Shown: in pieces, positions 51,591 through 62,839 of the stretch | Layout of the letters: each line of letters begins with the position of its first letter | How positions within the stretch are numbered: the stretch's first letter is position 1 | Source of the DNA: Prionace glauca | Lineage: Eukaryota > Chordata > Chondrichthyes > Carcharhiniformes > Carcharhinidae | NCBI GenBank assembly: GCA_037974335.1 | Contig: CM075760.1 | Coordinates: forward strand, 21,303,291 to 21,367,290 | Direction: 5' to 3' | Length of the DNA: 64,000 nucleotides | Made by a program: the position numbers and the translations under genes | Notes under the pieces: generated by a model | What the model saw: the letters and a program-made list of their open reading frames with translations, nothing else | The model's database searches: none | What the model was told of the DNA's origin: nothing

Positions 51591-52016
51591 TTTGCAAAGA
51601 GAAAATGTTGTTTGAAGTATAAAAACAATTCTGTAGATTCTGGAATTCAAACCCAAAGAGAAAATGCTGGAAAATCTCAGCAGGCCTGGCAATATTTGTA
51701 AGGAGAGGGAACAGCTGACGTTTCGAGTCCAGATGTCATGAGACTGTCCAGCAATTTCTCTTCACGTTGTTTTAAGTGTCTTTGGGTGGAATAAATTGAT
51801 TCTGAATCTCTGGGGCGGAGGAATTGTGGGTTGATCCAAGTCTATCATACTGAAGGAGAGACTATAAACACTATCAGGGACTGGTTGGACCCAGACCATC
51901 CAGTTGCTGCCCATATTGAACACTTTGTCTTTACAGCTCAGTCTCAGGGAGTCTCAGGGATGCCCGGTTTCTGCCTCTGGCTGAGTCAACACAACCTCCG
52001 ATCCGACACTTTAAAA
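51590..52016 (-). pseudogene. VH pseudogene relic, interrupted by a retroelement
   Basis: Minus-strand VH sequence is recognisable against the intact VH: 'CTCTGGCTGAGTCAACACAA' on the plus strand matches framework 1, 'AGTCTCAGGGAGTCTCAGGG' the LKLTC region, and 'AAGTGTCTTTGGGTGGAATA' framework 3. It has many substitutions and small gaps and no open V frame. An insertion (about 51619-51758) splits framework 3. The V 3' end, RSS, leader and promoter are not recognisable. It is the remains of an older V cluster between the two IgM clusters. Confidence 0.8.
51619..51758 (+). mobile_element. retroelement fragment inserted in the VH relic
   Basis: 'GAGAAAATGCTGGAAAATCT', 'CAGCAGGCCTGGC' and 'ACGTTTCGAGTCCAGATGTC' are the dispersed repeat also at 9.5 and 46.9 kb. 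It is flanked by near-identical GTTGTTTGAAGT (left) and GTTGTTTTAAGT (right), a target-site duplication of about 12 bp. Confidence 0.75.
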
Positions 52017-52079
52017 AAAACTATGAAAAGAAAACACACCTCACCCCGGACACACTCTCTCACCTTTTTCCATCAGGGA

Positions 52080-52322
52080 CTAGATAAAAACAAATTCTGA
52101 GGAGACTACAAACCGAATCAGAAACTATTTCTTTACAGCTGCAATCAGAGTTTTGAATGGATCTACCTCGCATTAAATTGATATTTTTCTAGACCCGAGC
52201 TATGACTACAACATAATATTCTTCACTCTCTCCCTTCCTTCTCTATGCACGGTATGCTCCGTCTGTATAGTGCGCAAGACTGTGTACTAATGTGTGTGAT
52301 AATAATAAATCAAATAATATAT
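52080..52322 (+). mobile_element. retroelement 3' fragment
   Basis: 'TTTCTTTACAGCTGCAATCAGAG'-like text, 'TTCTCTATGCACGGTATGCT' and 'GTATAGTGCGCAAGACTGTG' lead to the tail 'AATAATAAATCAAATAATAT'. It sits where the VH leader intron of the relic should be, since 52323-52420 again matches the intact leader-intron DNA (43617 onward). The family is unknown to me. Confidence 0.55.
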
Positions 52323-52779
52323 ATCAAAAAACACCGAGGATCATTCCCAGTGAATTGATTGCTGACACTGGAATATTCAACAGACAGCCTAACACTGAGG
52401 CAGAAAGAGTGAGATCCATTGGAACGTCTCTGCCACTCCAAAAGGTGAAATTATATTTGAGCCTCTGTTATAGAGAAAAAAACACTTTGATTGTAAATCA
52501 AGTCCCTTAATTCTGTACCCCCCTTCACAAGAGAATAGACATAAAGAAGATGACATTACCTTATCGGGGTAAAAACGTCAGTCTGATTTGCACATTGCAG
52601 CAAAAATATAATCCATTTGAAGAATTATTATCGATTTGTGTAACTAATTGCTGGAATAATTTTATTTCAGGTGTGGGTAGCTGTCACTGTAATTTGGGAC
52701 TGGATACAAAAAGGAGGGAAGAAATGGCGTCATGTTATCGCGAGGCAATTAATGCACAAACTTAACTAATGTTCTCAGG

Positions 52780-53035
52780 ACCTGACTTCGAATCCCACCA
52801 CCACAGATGGTGGGATTTAAATTCAGTTAAAAAAAAGCATCTGGAAATAAGAATCCACTTATGGCCATGATATCATTGTCGATTGTGTAAAAACCTACTT
52901 GCTTCACTAATGTGTTTTAGAGAAGGGAATCTGCTGTCCTTGCCTGGTCTGACCTGTGTGTGACCCAAGAACCACAGCAATGTGATTGGCTCTCACTGCC
53001 CTCGGACAAGAAGTAGGCAATAAATTCTGATCAGT
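52780..53035 (+). mobile_element. tRNA-derived SINE
   Basis: B-box-like 'GACTTCGAATCCCACCACC', then 'GGGATTTAAATTCAGTT', 'TCGATTGTGTAAAAACCTAC', 'CTTGCCTGGTCTGACCTGTG' and 'CCACAGCAATGTGATTGGCT'. It is the best-preserved copy of this family here. Confidence 0.7.
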
Positions 53036-53039
53036 CAAA

Positions 53040-53350
53040 GGTGCCCATGTCCATAGAATCATTACAGAGCAGAAGAAGGCCTTTTGGCCTATCAGGCCCA
53101 AACCCACAACATTCCCATCAAAGTCTTTCCCCATCACCCCACTTATATTCCCTGCTAATTCTCTTGACACGATTGGACAATTCATCATCGTGGATCAATC
53201 TAAGCGGCATATCCTTGAACAATGTGAGTAAATGAGAAAGCAATTGGAGAATATGCAGACTCCACACAGACAGACCCAAACCGGGAGTTGAACCCGGGTC
53301 CCTGGCGCCTTGAGGCAGAAACCCTAACATATATGCCACTGTGACATCCA
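53040..53350 (-). mobile_element. SINE fragments
   Basis: 53050-53110 is the 'ATAGAATCATTACAGAGCAG' unit. 53220-53350 is a minus-strand tRNA-like SINE head ('GGGAGTTGAACCCGGGTCCC' on the plus strand is the B-box complement). Confidence 0.6.
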
Positions 53351-53439
53351 CAAATTAATTCAAAAAGGACAATCTTCATGTGATGCAATATTACACGTTA
53401 GATTTCCCCAAAGGCTCCTTTACCCTGTGAAAATTAACA

Positions 53440-54930
53440 CCGAAAGAAAACTGGTGGACTTATAATTAATTGAGCTGACAGGGAAACATGACATCGACAT
53501 CAACCTTTAACAGAGAATTTATAGAATCCGAATGGACACGGTGATCAGGAAAGTTCTTTGTCAACATCCAAATCACTGCTGCTCATTTTATTGGCCACCG
53601 GCTGTAGAACATTCACTGGTAGTGGGAACTCAGGATATTAGGACTTTGTGGCATATTCCACAATATCACAAAAAATAAATGTTTTGTCTTCCACTAAACC
53701 AGGCCGTTTCTTCACTCATTGGCAGCTATGAGAGCGACTGTTAAATAATCGAAACCAGATTGTGCTGGAAAACAGAACATGGTGCTGATCAGGGATAAGA
53801 GAGGTTGTCTTTTTAAAGAGGTGCAGAACACTTAGAATATTCCAGGTATCCGCGCTTTTCAAGACAATTGTATGATTTTATTTTACTTTTAATTATTTTC
53901 ATTTTGGGGCCATTGCACTGATCTCATTGGACTTTGGGGGTGGGGAGGTCAAAATCTCTTTCTTCCACGTCATGAAGTTACTCACAAAGTAACTTTAATT
54001 GTTGGAAGGACATTTATTTGGAAGATAGACAAATGAAATAGCATCTGGCCAATTTCCTCGTTCCCCATACTGTTTAATCACAGTGCAGCCCTTTAAAATA
54101 TTTGCTTGGAAGGAATACCATTTAAAAACCTTTCTTTATTATGGGAATCAAGCATTTATTGTATAACTGGATAAGTCCCATTTAATCCTTACATATTCGC
54201 GCTAATCTGTCCCACGCAGTATTTGGCAGCGGTCCAACCTGCTGCCAACTACCCCAAGATATCTACAGGAAGCATCTGACGGTGTTTGTTCAGTAAGTCA
54301 AAGATCTGTTTCCTCAGTACTGAACAGTTGGCTGCAAGCCAATTTCAAACTCTTAGCATTGTCAATAGAGCCTATTTATAAACAAATCTGCCCAGCAACA
54401 ACTCGAGGCAACTTAATTATTATTTTTTAAAGCTGTGAACCTATATGAATGCTTCCCATTTCACTGGAAAAAAAGCTACCCAGATTCTCTGGCACCTTGT
54501 TAGTAACAATGATGATCTCTCCAACCCAACAATACACTGTGATGGATGGATAGAAATAAATACAGGCAGATTGTGAGAGTTGATTCAGAGAGGTGATTTT
54601 TCTTATACTGCATAAATATGTAGGCTGGTGTTTTATTTCACTTTATTCTTCCATGGGACGTGGGGGTCTCTGGAAAGAACAACATTTATTTCCTGTGCTT
54701 AATTCCTTTTCAGCTGAGTGGTGTGTTAGGGCATCTCAGAAGGCATTGCCCAGTTATACATATGGCGGTCCATCTTGAGTTACACTCTGCTGAGACCAAG
54801 TAGGGATGGCAGATGTCCTTCACTGGGGAATCAGAGGGTTATCTCGTCGCTATCAGTATGAATCAAAATTTATTGATTGAATTCAAATTCCACCTGCTGC
54901 CATGGTCGGATTTAATCTCAATTTAATTTA
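53440..54930. repeat. old duplicate of the VH 5' flank
   Basis: It aligns with 44470-45965 in the same orientation, with many changes: 'GCTGACAGGGAAACATGACA' against 'GTTGACGGAGAAACATAAAA', 'GGCCACCGGCTGTAGAACAT' against 'GGTTACCGGCTGTGTAACAT', and the decayed SINE at the end. With the VH relic it marks a former V cluster. Confidence 0.7.
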
Positions 54931-54934
54931 ATTT

Positions 54935-55425
54935 AATTTAATTCCAGAGATTCACCACCCTTTGAGTGAAGACGTTCCTCCTCAACTCCATTCTAAACTG
55001 CCGCCGCCCCCCCTTATCTTGAGGCTGTGCCCTCTTGTCCTGCTATCCTTTCTAAGCGGAAAGAATCTCTCTACCTCTACCCTATCCATCCCTTTCATTA
55101 TCTTATGCGTCTCTATAAGATCCCCCCTCATCCTTCTAAATTCCAACGAGTACAGACCCAGTCTATTCAGCCTCTCTTCAAAGTTCAACCCCCTCATCTC
55201 CGGTATGAGCCTAGTAAACCTCCTCTGCATTCCCTCCAAGGCCAAAATATCCTTCCACAAGTGCGGCGACCAAAACTGCACACAGCACTCCAGCTGCAGC
55301 CTCACCAGTACCCTGTACAGTTGCAACAAGACCTCCCTACTTTTATATTCAATCCCCATCACTATAAAGGCCAGCATCCCATTCGCCTTCCTGACCACCT
55401 GCTGCACCTGCAGACTGGATACAAA
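54935..55425 (-). mobile_element. CR1-like LINE fragment
   Basis: A 157-codon minus-strand frame (54982-55455) still reads LINE ORF2 C-terminus: RQ-like start, QVQQVVRKANGMLAFIVMG, RRFTRLIPEMRGLNFEERL, ETHKIMKGMDRVEVERFF. It ends before the 3' UTR. The left edge follows a short TTTAATTTAATTTAAT repeat. Confidence 0.8.
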
Positions 55426-55429
55426 TGAA

Positions 55430-57050
55430 TGTGTAAACACCACACAGTTACACAAGGCTTAAATGGAACCTGTGTCCCTAACAGTGTGAGGTACCAGTGC
55501 TTATCACTGTGTAAATAATTGTTATTAATTTTAGCATGATATTGTAATTTATTCAGTATTTATTGCACATTCTGTGTCTCAGTCAATAAATAAAGTTAAT
55601 GAATGGCCCTGGACGCTCTTGAGTGTGATGTACAGCTGGTCATTCCGCTGCCAAGGCAATGCATCTTTCAAATGATTCACTGAACTTCTCTCTTTCTCTG
55701 TCTCAGACTGAACCTAAATCAGATAACCTCTCTCCTCTCTCTCAGTCTCCATTAACTCACACAGGTTCCCAGGAGACGGATCTGACTCCGAGACTGTTTC
55801 TTTCTTCTTCCTTAAGGCACCTTGTGACTGAAAAGATAAAGCACAAAAATCTCAGCAGAGGTAAATTCATTGTAGGAACTTAACCATTTCACTCAATTAA
55901 CCTCTCTCCTCTATTTCTCACACACAACACCCAGCACACTTAAACTTTCTATTTCGGAATGTCTCTGCGGATAAAAAATGTTGCTTTAATTTTTCCTCTT
56001 TTCCCTCAATGGTAACCCTCAGTCCATCTTCCCTTCAATTAATCTGTTTAAACCCCAAATATGGCCATTTTCTTGATTCATTAATATGGGAATGGGGGTG
56101 ACTGTAATGCTGAGACCGGCAGCAATCTGTGTGACTGTTCTTGATGCTTTCAGAGTGAGCTCACCCTCACAGGCAGGAAGACTGTTCACGGTGATAACAT
56201 CAAACTGGCCCCGGTTGTTTCATTCTCAGGTAACACAACTTCCTGTTTCTTTGCTGCCGGTTCCAAACCGCACATCTCACTTCCGAGCAGAAAATAAATC
56301 CAGAGACCACAATCTGGTGAGAACATCTGTCAGTGCGGCTTATATCTGCCCACAGAGTCAGGGCAGAGTCAGACAGGTCACATTGTGGTGACATTTACAT
56401 ATGAGTCTGGTGTGATCTGGTTAAAGTTTCCATTCCCGGACATAACTGGATGCTCAGTGGATCAGTCACTGAACTCCCCCGGGATCTGTGAAGGGAGGGA
56501 ATGATAGCTGTTATCTTTCATTGTTTGATCATTTTCTCTCCATCTGCTATTTATTTTTGTTCCTCCGCTTTTATCTGTCAGCCCCCCTCCGGTTTGCTTT
56601 CTCCTAACTCTCCCGCTGTCTCTATCTCCTTGCCAGTCTTTTCAACACATTTATTAGTGTTCATAATCATGAAGTTGTGATTGGGTTAATTAAAGAGAGA
56701 ATCTTTCAACTGGGGGACGGTCAGCAACCAATGGGCACAAAGTTATTTTATTGAGCAGCGAGACAGAAAGGTAAGTGTTTACTTTTACACCAGAGTTGTG
56801 CTGAACTGGAATGAACAGCTTGGAAGGGTGATGGAATTAGATTTCACAGAAACTTTGGAAAATAAATTCGATATATTCTTCATGGGGTGAAGTTTTGAAG
56901 GATTCTCGAGAATGGGAGAATTTTAAGGTTCATCTATATCAGTGTCCCAGCATCCTTTTCGTGTCTCTCCCTGTCCTTCATTAAAATGGAATAAAATGGA
57001 ATATTTATACAACTGTCGTCTTGTGCTAATCTTATCTTTTGACAGAACCT
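55430..57050. other. intergenic, no certain gene
   Basis: Mostly unremarkable. 56154-56290 on the plus strand follows an acceptor-like 'TTGATGCTTTCAG' and reads GDNIKLAPVVSFSGNTTSCF in one frame, before a stop. It could be an exon relic, but I cannot name a family. Confidence 0.35.
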
Positions 57051-57054
57051 GTGT

Positions 57055-57470
57055 GTTGTGTGAGTGTGTTTGTGTGTGTCTGTGTGTGTTTGTGTGTTGT
57101 GTGTGTGTGTGTTTGTGATTGTGTGTGTGTGTTGTGTGTGTGTGTGTGTTTGTGATTGTGTGTGTGTGTTGTGTGTGTGTGTGTGTGTGTGTGTTTGTGT
57201 GTGGTGTGTGTGTGTGTGTGTGTGTTTGTGTGTGGTGTGTGTGTGTGTCTGTGTGGGAGTGTTTTTGTGTGTGTGTGTTTGTGTGTTGTGTGTGTGTGTG
57301 TTTGTGTTTGTGATTGTGTGTGTGTGTTGTGTGTGTGTGTGTGTGTTTGTGTGTGGTGTGTGTGTGTGTGTGTGTTTGTGTGTGGTGTGTGTGTGTGTCT
57401 GTGTGGGAGTGTTTTTGTGTGTGTGTGTTTGTGTGTGTGAGTGTGTGTGTGTTTTTGTGTGTGTGTAATT
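57055..57470. repeat. GT-rich microsatellite with an internal higher-order repeat
   Basis: (GT)n with TTTG and GGTG interruptions. A block of about 150 bp that ends 'GTCTGTGTGGGAGTGTTTTT' occurs twice (ends near 57268 and 57416). All Cys/Val-rich frames here are artefacts. Confidence 0.92.
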
Positions 57471-57769
57471 GCCAGGACCCATTCCGAAAGTCGATTCTAT
57501 TTACAAAACATCACTTTGAACAGATTAGCATCGGATCGAACTTTATTTTAGAAAAACACAATAATCCTTAACATTTATTGCACTGATTTTTTCCCTCCGA
57601 TGAGCGTTTCATACATAGTGATTTCAGTCCTCGCGTGTGCTAATTCTATCTGTAAATGTGAAACTGCTTGTAAAAATGAGAAAGAACAGATTATTTTCTG
57701 CTCCTCTCACAGATTCGCCATCGGTACCTCAGATAACAGAAATATATGGAGTCCGCCATGACTGTCCCA

Positions 57770-58150
57770 CCTTTTGAATACAAGCCTCAGTCAGGTGGAG
57801 TCAGTCACTCTTGCGGTGTCAGGTTATAAAAAGGGGAACTCCTTCTGGAAACTCCAATCACGGATAATATCGTTCAATATTCACATTTCAGCGATTCCCA
57901 GACTCACAAACACCGGCGCCTGCAGTTACTGTGGGCCGCCAGCAGATGGTGGTGCTGCATCACTCTAATCACAAGAAAGTGCAGCAGGTTTGAGGAGAGA
58001 TTTGGGGAAAATTTATTTTCCTGTTTCTCCAGAAAGGGAACATTTAGTAAAGCAACTGCATTAATCTCTCTGTCTGTAATATTCATTTTAACGGCCTTTA
58101 TTAACATTGTGTCAGTCCTGGATAGATAAAATATTCCCATTTTGAAACTT
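57770..58150 (+). repeat. third member of the 7.8/15.7-kb interspersed repeat family
   Basis: 'GTGCAGCAGGTTTGAGGAGA', 'TTTCCTGTTTCTCCAGAAAG', 'GCATTAATCTCTCTGTCTGT' and, further left, 'CTCCAATCACGGATAATATC' match the reverse complement of 16020-16310 and the plus strand of 7790-7920. Confidence 0.7.
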
Positions 58151-58719
58151 TTGGTCTACATTATACAAGTTACTCTGATGCAGGAAAAGGCCACCGGAGT
58201 TGGAATGAAAATGTTGATCCCTCATTCCTGTCACGATTTTCCCTGCCAGTTATAAACCTCAACAGATTTCACATTTATTTAGCAGGAAAGGTTTTGGTGT
58301 TGGTTCTTGCGCAACAGGCGGTCCCTAAAACACAATAAACAAAGAGGTTAAATGTTGCTTCAATTGTTTCTGTTGGTTATTCTCTTTCTCTAACGAACGC
58401 GCATCTCTGACATCTCCTCCAGTCACACAACTCTGTGAGATGGCTGTACTGATCTTATTGTGGCATCATGAGCGTTCCACATACAACATGACTTGTATCT
58501 ATAAATTCTCATCTTGAACATTTCAATTGAAATTTCAAAGCAAGCAGAGCTTTCTGAGCGGAATGGTTCAGATTCCCATCCCCTTTAATGTGAACAAGTT
58601 GTTTCTGATTTCCCTACAGAGATTGTCTATTAAACAATGATTGAACACAGGGGGTGAATGTGAGAAGCTGAAGTTTCCAGTTGAAGAGGTTCCCAGTGTC
58701 TCTGAGCAGCTGAACTGGG

Positions 58720-59500
58720 GAAGCCTTTGGGCAGAGACTGCGCTGCTGCTATTTCACTTCCTGACCACCGGGGGTCGCTGTAACACGCCCGGGCGCTGCT
58801 CCGCCCAGTGTCACCTCTTGCCCACTCGGGCTCGGCCGCTGGTCGTTGGCGGAACATCCGGGTCCCGTAGAGAGGCGGGGCCAGCTGCCATATTTCCGTG
58901 ATGTCACCATCAGCCCCTCCCCCCCCGTCGAGGGAAAAGCGACGGTTCAGAAATGTAGAAAGTGAGAGAAATTCCCACCCGGAAATCCCGCCCGGAGCGG
59001 AATTAAAATTAAATAAAATACATATTTTTATAAAGAGGCCGGTTGCGGAACCGCGCATGTGCTGTAGTATTTTCCCAGAGCGCACCGCGCGGGTGTGATT
59101 GAAAAACAGACGGAATAAAAAACAGAAACGATTTTCCCGAATGGAGAAGGAACCGAAAGTCTGACGGGTGAGGATGTGAATAATAATCATCAAGATTCAA
59201 CATATTAAAAGATTCAAATATAACTGCCTGGGCGCATGTGCAGGAGGGGAATTCCCCCAGAGTGCAGCGCGCGGGACGCCGTCTCCCCTGGCAACGCAAG
59301 ATGGCCGCTGCCGGCGGCGGGTGTGATTGTGGCACAGGCGCAGTGAGGTCTGCCTGCAGCCCATTGTCCAGATTGCCCCCCAGTGGATGTGGTGGGGAGG
59401 TGCAGCAGATGGAGCAACAATCCCAGTTTCAATGGGGGGAGAGAAGCTGCAATGCTGCTCCCTGTTGTTCACTCCTCTCCCCAGTCTCTGCATTGCAGAG
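58720..59500. promoter_or_regulatory. GC-rich, CpG-rich segment (copy B)
   Basis: Paralogue of 20120-20930. The CRE palindrome of copy A reads CGTGATGTCACC here, so it is broken in this copy. The adjacent CCATATT motif is kept. Confidence 0.45.
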
Positions 59501-59529
59501 TGTTTAAACAAGAGGGTGCATTGTCACAG

Positions 59530-60460
59530 CGGCAGGGTCTCCTCGTCCTTCCGGTAGTAAGGTAACCAGAACTGGACGCAGTTCTCCAAACGCGGTCTAA
59601 CCAACTTTCTGCACAACTGTAGCATTAGACGCCAGCTCCTATACTATACACCCCTTCCTATAAAGGCTAGTATTCCGTAAGCTTTCTTCGCAACCTTCTC
59701 CACCTGTGTTGCCACCTTCAGAGACTTGAGCACTTGCAGTCCCGGGTCCCTCTGCATTTCTATACTCTTAACTGGTCTACCCTTTATCATGTAATTCCCC
59801 TCTACATTATTCCTTCCAAAATGCATCACCTCGCATTTATCAGGATCAATATCTATCTTGAGAAATTTGCCTACCTCGGAATTCCTCCCACAGAAATATT
59901 ACCACGATGCCACTGTCACCCTTTCAACATTGATAGATTACTTACAGCAGAGAAGAAGACCGCTTTGAATCGTCATGTATGCGTTTGCCCTCTAAAAGAT
60001 CAATTCATCCAATAACACTCTGTACCCCACAGTCTAGCATTTTGTTCATTTTCAGACAATTATCCAATCCCATTTTGAACCCATTAATTGGCGCTGCCTG
60101 CACCACACTCTCAAACAGCACATTCCAGGTCTGGATCACTCACTGTCTGAAAATGTTTTTTCTTGATGTCTCCATGTTTCCTTCACCAATTTACTTCAAC
60201 CCGTGCCCTCTGTGTCAAAATTCTTCTGCCATTGAAAGTTTCTCTCTATCGACTCTGTCAAGACCCCTCAGGATTTTGAATGCCTCATTACAGTCACATC
60301 AGCAACTTTCTGTGAAGAAAATTAGTCCCAAACTCTCCAAAATATGTTTGCCACTGAAGTTTCTGATCTCTGGAACTATTCTCGTGTTTTCCTCCTGCAT
60401 CCAGTCCTCTGATTTTACATTCTGCCTTACGTTCGGTCAGTTAGTGCTAGCTTGAACACA
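59530..60460 (-). mobile_element. LINE relics (copy B, no CR1 insertion)
   Basis: 59530-59860 is the relic that is split in copy A; the empty site lies near 59640-59655 ('ATACTATACACCCCTTCCTA'). 60045-60400 matches the relic at 22950-23300. Confidence 0.75.
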
Positions 60461-60574
60461 TGAAACACCCTTCATGCCCTGGAGTGAAGATTCGGAGCAA
60501 ATTCATTTCTCATTTCTGGCGGACTAAGGGGAATCAGACAAGGTTAATGGCAGTTTAAATGCTGCTGGTCCTCC

Positions 60575-61050
60575 ATAAGTACATAAGAAAGAAACATGAG
60601 AAATAGGAGCAGGAGTAGGCCATCTAGCCCTTCGAGTCTGCCCCGCCATTCAATAAGATCATGGCTGATCTGAAGTGGATCAGTTCCACTTTCCCGCTTT
60701 CTCCCCATAACCCTTAATTCCCTTGTCTGTCAAAATCTACCCGTGTCTTAAATATATTCAACGAGGTAGCCTCCACCACTTCAATGGGCAGAGAATTTCA
60801 AAGATTCACCATCCCTTTGAGTGAAGAAGTTCCTCCTCAACTCTGACCTAAAGTGCACCTCTCCCCCCCTTATCTTGAGGCTGTGCTCTCTAGTCCTGCT
60901 ATCCTTTCTAAGTGGGAAGAATCCCTCTCCCTCTACCCTATTCATCCCTTTCATTATCTTATACGTCTCTATAACATCCCCCCTCATCCTTCTAAACTCC
61001 ATGACAGACCAGTTTATGAGTGAATTCACTGAGGTTCTCCTCATTCTTCA
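60575..61050 (-). mobile_element. CR1-like LINE 3'-end fragment (copy B)
   Basis: Paralogue of 23472-23950, with the same 3' terminus 'GAGAAATAGGAGCAGGAGTA'; shared by both copies, so it is older than the duplication. Confidence 0.75.
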
Positions 61051-61114
61051 TTCATTCTGTCTCTGGATTTGATCAGAAAAAGGCAGAGATGAAGGTGTCT
61101 TTACACGGGTGGGT

Positions 61115-61275
61115 CACTGGGTGGCGCAGTGACTCTGTCTCTAGAGGGTCCTGAGTTCAACCACATCCCACCCATGACTGGGGGGGACATGCCTATCTGG
61201 GAAAGGGGGGGAAACCGGATCATAGGGAAATGGAGCGGAGTTGATGGGTTTAGGAGAACGGAATTAAGCCAAGAC
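61115..61275 (+). mobile_element. tRNA-like SINE fragment (copy B)
   Basis: Paralogue of 24018-24180, with the same A- and B-box-like words. Confidence 0.45.
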
Positions 61276-61290
61276 CGGGATGGTTAAATT

Positions 61291-61307
61291 TTTATTCAAA
61301 ATTTATT
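61291..61307 (-). terminator. IGHM: poly(A) signals, second IgM cluster
   Basis: AATAAA in transcription sense at 61291-61296 and 61302-61307, as in the first cluster. Confidence 0.65.
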
Positions 61308-61758
61308 TAAAAATTCAGAGAATATTTTACAGCGAAATTGTTTTTTTTTTAAAGTTAGGAAAGTGAACATAGCGATCGAGGGTCACATTGAGAACAGGAG
61401 ACATGTACAGAGAATCCGTCAATATTTGTACATCTGTTACATACAACAGAAAGAGAATACAGATCCTTAATAGAAAGAGGAATTAACAAACGTAAATAAG
61501 GAATGAGAAATTATTTATACATTAAGTTTACACGAGGGGGGAAACTATTAACCACAATAACATTATAACAAAAAACAACCTCGTACTTTTCACACTGAAA
61601 ACTGAAATAATGTCTATTGTTGCCTCAGTTACAGATCCAGAATGATAAACTGAGAGAAATTTACTGATAGATTCACCGAGAGCAGATATTGTATTGGAGC
61701 CATACACAGATCTTTATAATCAGCTGAGGGAAATCTGCAGCGTCCAAAATTCAACCCA

Positions 61759-61767
61759 TCATTTGAT
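61759..61767 (-). CDS. IGHM: IgM membrane exon 2, second cluster
   Basis: ATC AAA TGA after the same acceptor as at 24667; gives Ile-Lys-stop. The 3' UTR that follows is nearly identical to that of the first cluster over several hundred bp. Confidence 0.82.
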   Translation of the reverse strand: MK

Positions 61768-61901
61768 CTGTAAAATAAAGAGGCAATATTGAAGCAGATG
61801 TTTCTGATGCGGGACATTAATGTTTTTAATCAGTGAAACAATGAGAGATTTTTCAAATCCATTCTGCCAGTTTGAAATGTGAGTGAATTGAATCATCTCA
61901 C

Positions 61902-62029
61902 CTTCACCAGAGTGACGGCAGTGCTGTAGAAAATGCTCAGGAAGAACAGGACGATGAATGTGGAAGCGGTTGTCCAGATGTTGCTGTTATCATCCTCACT
62001 GTCTTCAATCCAGATGCGGTCGGTGGGGT
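61902..62029 (-). CDS. IGHM: IgM membrane exon 1, second cluster
   Basis: The 128-nt exon has the same acceptor (CCCCTAG) and donor (GTGAG) as the exon at 24802-24929. It encodes the same peptide: the [15 protein letters not shown] acidic spacer, the [15 protein letters not shown] helix and VTLVK. The only difference seen is a silent T/C change in a Ser codon. The CH exons of this cluster should lie beyond 64000. Confidence 0.93.
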
Positions 62030-62597
62030 CTAGGGGACAGAGGCCAGGAAATGGAATTAGATTACTTTATTTATCCAGGGAATCTCATTGTTTTCTTTTC
62101 CCTCTTCTCCTTCATAAACTGTTCATTCATTCTCATGTCTAATTTTCAATGTATATCTCCTGTTAAATTCAGGACACTCAGTAACAGATCTCCATAACTA
62201 TTTTCACACCTGATCCTTGTTGGTATTCCTTGGAGAGTCCATGTCAGAAAGCACTGAAGGTGTTTTCTTGATAATCAGTTCATTTTGAACTATTTTCCAC
62301 TAACCCTTATTGAAGAATGTTCTGACTGATCTGGAGGAACATTCCCCTGTCAATGATTGTTTCCACAGATGGTGACTGATCTGTAAACTGTGAATGCTGC
62401 TGTTTAAGATCTGGGATGTAATTTCCAATCTTTGCTTATTTACAGTGGAAATGTTTAGTAAATCATGAGCTTAACTCAGTTTCTCAACGTGTTTGGCGGT
62501 GTTTTGAGAATTGGGATCGTCATCGGTGTGTATGTCCATTCAAATTCACATTTAAATTTTACTTTCATCATTCACCTGCCGTTTGTATTAAAGATTG

Positions 62598-62798
62598 TAT
62601 GTGTGTGTGTGTGTGTGCGCGCGTCTGTGTGTGTGTGTGTCTGTGAGTCTGTGTGTGTGTGTGTGTGTGCGTCAGTGCGTGTGTGTGTCTGTGAGTCTGT
62701 GTGTGTGTGTGTGTGTGCGTCAGTGCGTGTGTGTGCCTGTGAGTCTGTGTGTGTGTGTGTGTGTGCGTCAGTGCGTGTCTGTGTGTGTGTGTCTGTGA

Positions 62799-62839
<41 letters not shown>

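Noticed and set aside
57064-57482. Long Cys/Val- and His/Thr-rich frames
   Set aside because: Products of a GT/CA microsatellite in all frames. The same applies to frames at 25.4-27.2 kb and 62.5-63.9 kb.
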